Shown in pieces: positions 5,533-5,872 of a stretch of DNA of 5,872 nucleotides (position 1 is its first letter; each line of letters starts with the position of its first letter). Both the position numbers and the translations under genes were made by a program. The notes beneath the pieces are model-generated. The model worked only from the letters and a program-made list of their open reading frames with translations. It searched no databases and was not told the DNA's origin. This stretch comes from Opitutia bacterium UBA3151 (GTDB taxonomy: Bacteria > Verrucomicrobiota > Verrucomicrobiia > Opitutales > Seribacteraceae): positions 9,967 to 15,838 of the forward strand of contig DEYT01000056.1 in assembly GCA_002364975.1 (NCBI GenBank). Direction: 5' to 3'.

Positions 5533-5872
5533 TCACAAATACATGCTGTCGTAGATGTCAGCAATTTTGCGTATCGCCAAGGCATAAGCAGCAGTCCTTC
5601 GATCGTTGATCTTTGGGTTTTCGACTTCTTGTGCTTTGATTTCGTTGTATGCTTCTCTCATTGTATCTTCTAAACCAGAACGCACTAAATTGATTTCACT
5701 CGGACCTTCGAGAAGTTTTTCCTTTGCATTTGTATCCAATGTTTTTCCAATGGCGCCTTCAATTAACTCAATGACCCTTTCACTCTGGGCTTCTGCAAAC
5801 CTTCGATCCATTCGGCCAAACTGAACATGGGATAAGTTTTTCAACCATTCAAAATAGGAAACCGTAACCCCA
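5533..5872 (-). CDS. glutamate dehydrogenase, C-terminal part (5' end outside window)
   Basis: The frame is open from the window edge on the minus strand and ends in TGA (5535-5533), giving 112 residues. It opens with GVTVSYFEWLKNLSHVQFGRM, truncated here at its first residues by the window; this is the signature of Glu/Leu/Phe/Val dehydrogenases in the helix following the NAD(P) domain. The ending contains INLVRSGLEDTMREAYNEI and RRTAAYALAIRKIADIY, which fits the hexameric glutamate dehydrogenase C-terminus; leucine or other branched amino acid dehydrogenase is less likely. The enzyme interconverts glutamate and 2-oxoglutarate plus ammonia in the cytoplasm. The TTG at 5844 is an internal codon, not the start. 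The full protein should be around 410-450 residues, so roughly three quarters lies outside. The next gene, an aldehyde dehydrogenase expected to make 2-oxoglutarate, begins three bases after the stop, which suggests an operon around 2-oxoglutarate. Cofactor preference cannot be judged because the Rossmann domain is not in the window. Confidence 0.92.
   Translation of the reverse strand, partial: GVTVSYFEWLKNLSHVQFGRMDRRFAEAQSERVIELIEGAIGKTLDTNAKEKLLEGPSEINLVRSGLEDTMREAYNEIKAQEVENPKINDRRTAAYALAIRKIADIYDSMYL

Overview
The window reads as ordinary chromosomal DNA from a Gram-negative bacterium of the Planctomycetota-Verrucomicrobiota group, most likely a marine verrucomicrobial (Opitutae-like) lineage of moderate G+C. 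This placement is inference. It rests on a secreted Tat-type Gfo/Idh/MocA oxidoreductase, an FAD-dependent oxidoreductase with a golvesin/xanthan-lyase-like C-terminal domain, and an outer-membrane lipoprotein of the TolC type seen in that group. No 16S or other strong marker is present. Shine-Dalgarno sequences are weak in front of most genes, and two starts appear to be TTG.

Layout. Bases 1-582 (+) hold the C-terminal end of the FAD-dependent oxidoreductase. After a 153-base gap, 736-2136 (+) encodes a complete Tat-exported Gfo/Idh/MocA dehydrogenase. A second gap (2137-2270) with a perfect -10 hexamer and a small palindrome leads to a complete PhzF-family protein (2271-3068, +). Overlapping its stop by 4 bases is a broken reading frame (3065-4081, +), the most interesting object here. 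It begins as a TolC-type lipoprotein, switches in frame to the C-terminus of a MacB/FtsX-type ABC permease, and carries two in-frame stops (TGA at 3152, TAG at 3965). It looks like the scar of a deletion that removed the middle of a tolC-macA-macB-type efflux operon. Converging on it from the right, on the minus strand, are an aldehyde dehydrogenase of the 2-oxoglutarate-semialdehyde type (5529-4114) and, just upstream of it, the C-terminal part of a glutamate dehydrogenase (5872-5533). Their frames are the same and separated only by the stop codon and one codon.

How the genes fit together. The minus-strand pair makes chemical sense: the aldehyde dehydrogenase would produce 2-oxoglutarate and glutamate dehydrogenase interconverts it with glutamate. 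The two left-hand oxidoreductases belong to families often found in carbohydrate-catabolic loci of this group, but no glycoside hydrolase or transporter is visible to name a substrate. The PhzF gene was probably the first gene of the efflux operon before it decayed. I see no CRISPR array, tRNA, rRNA, insertion sequence or novel defence system; the noteworthy signal is the chimeric, decaying efflux locus.
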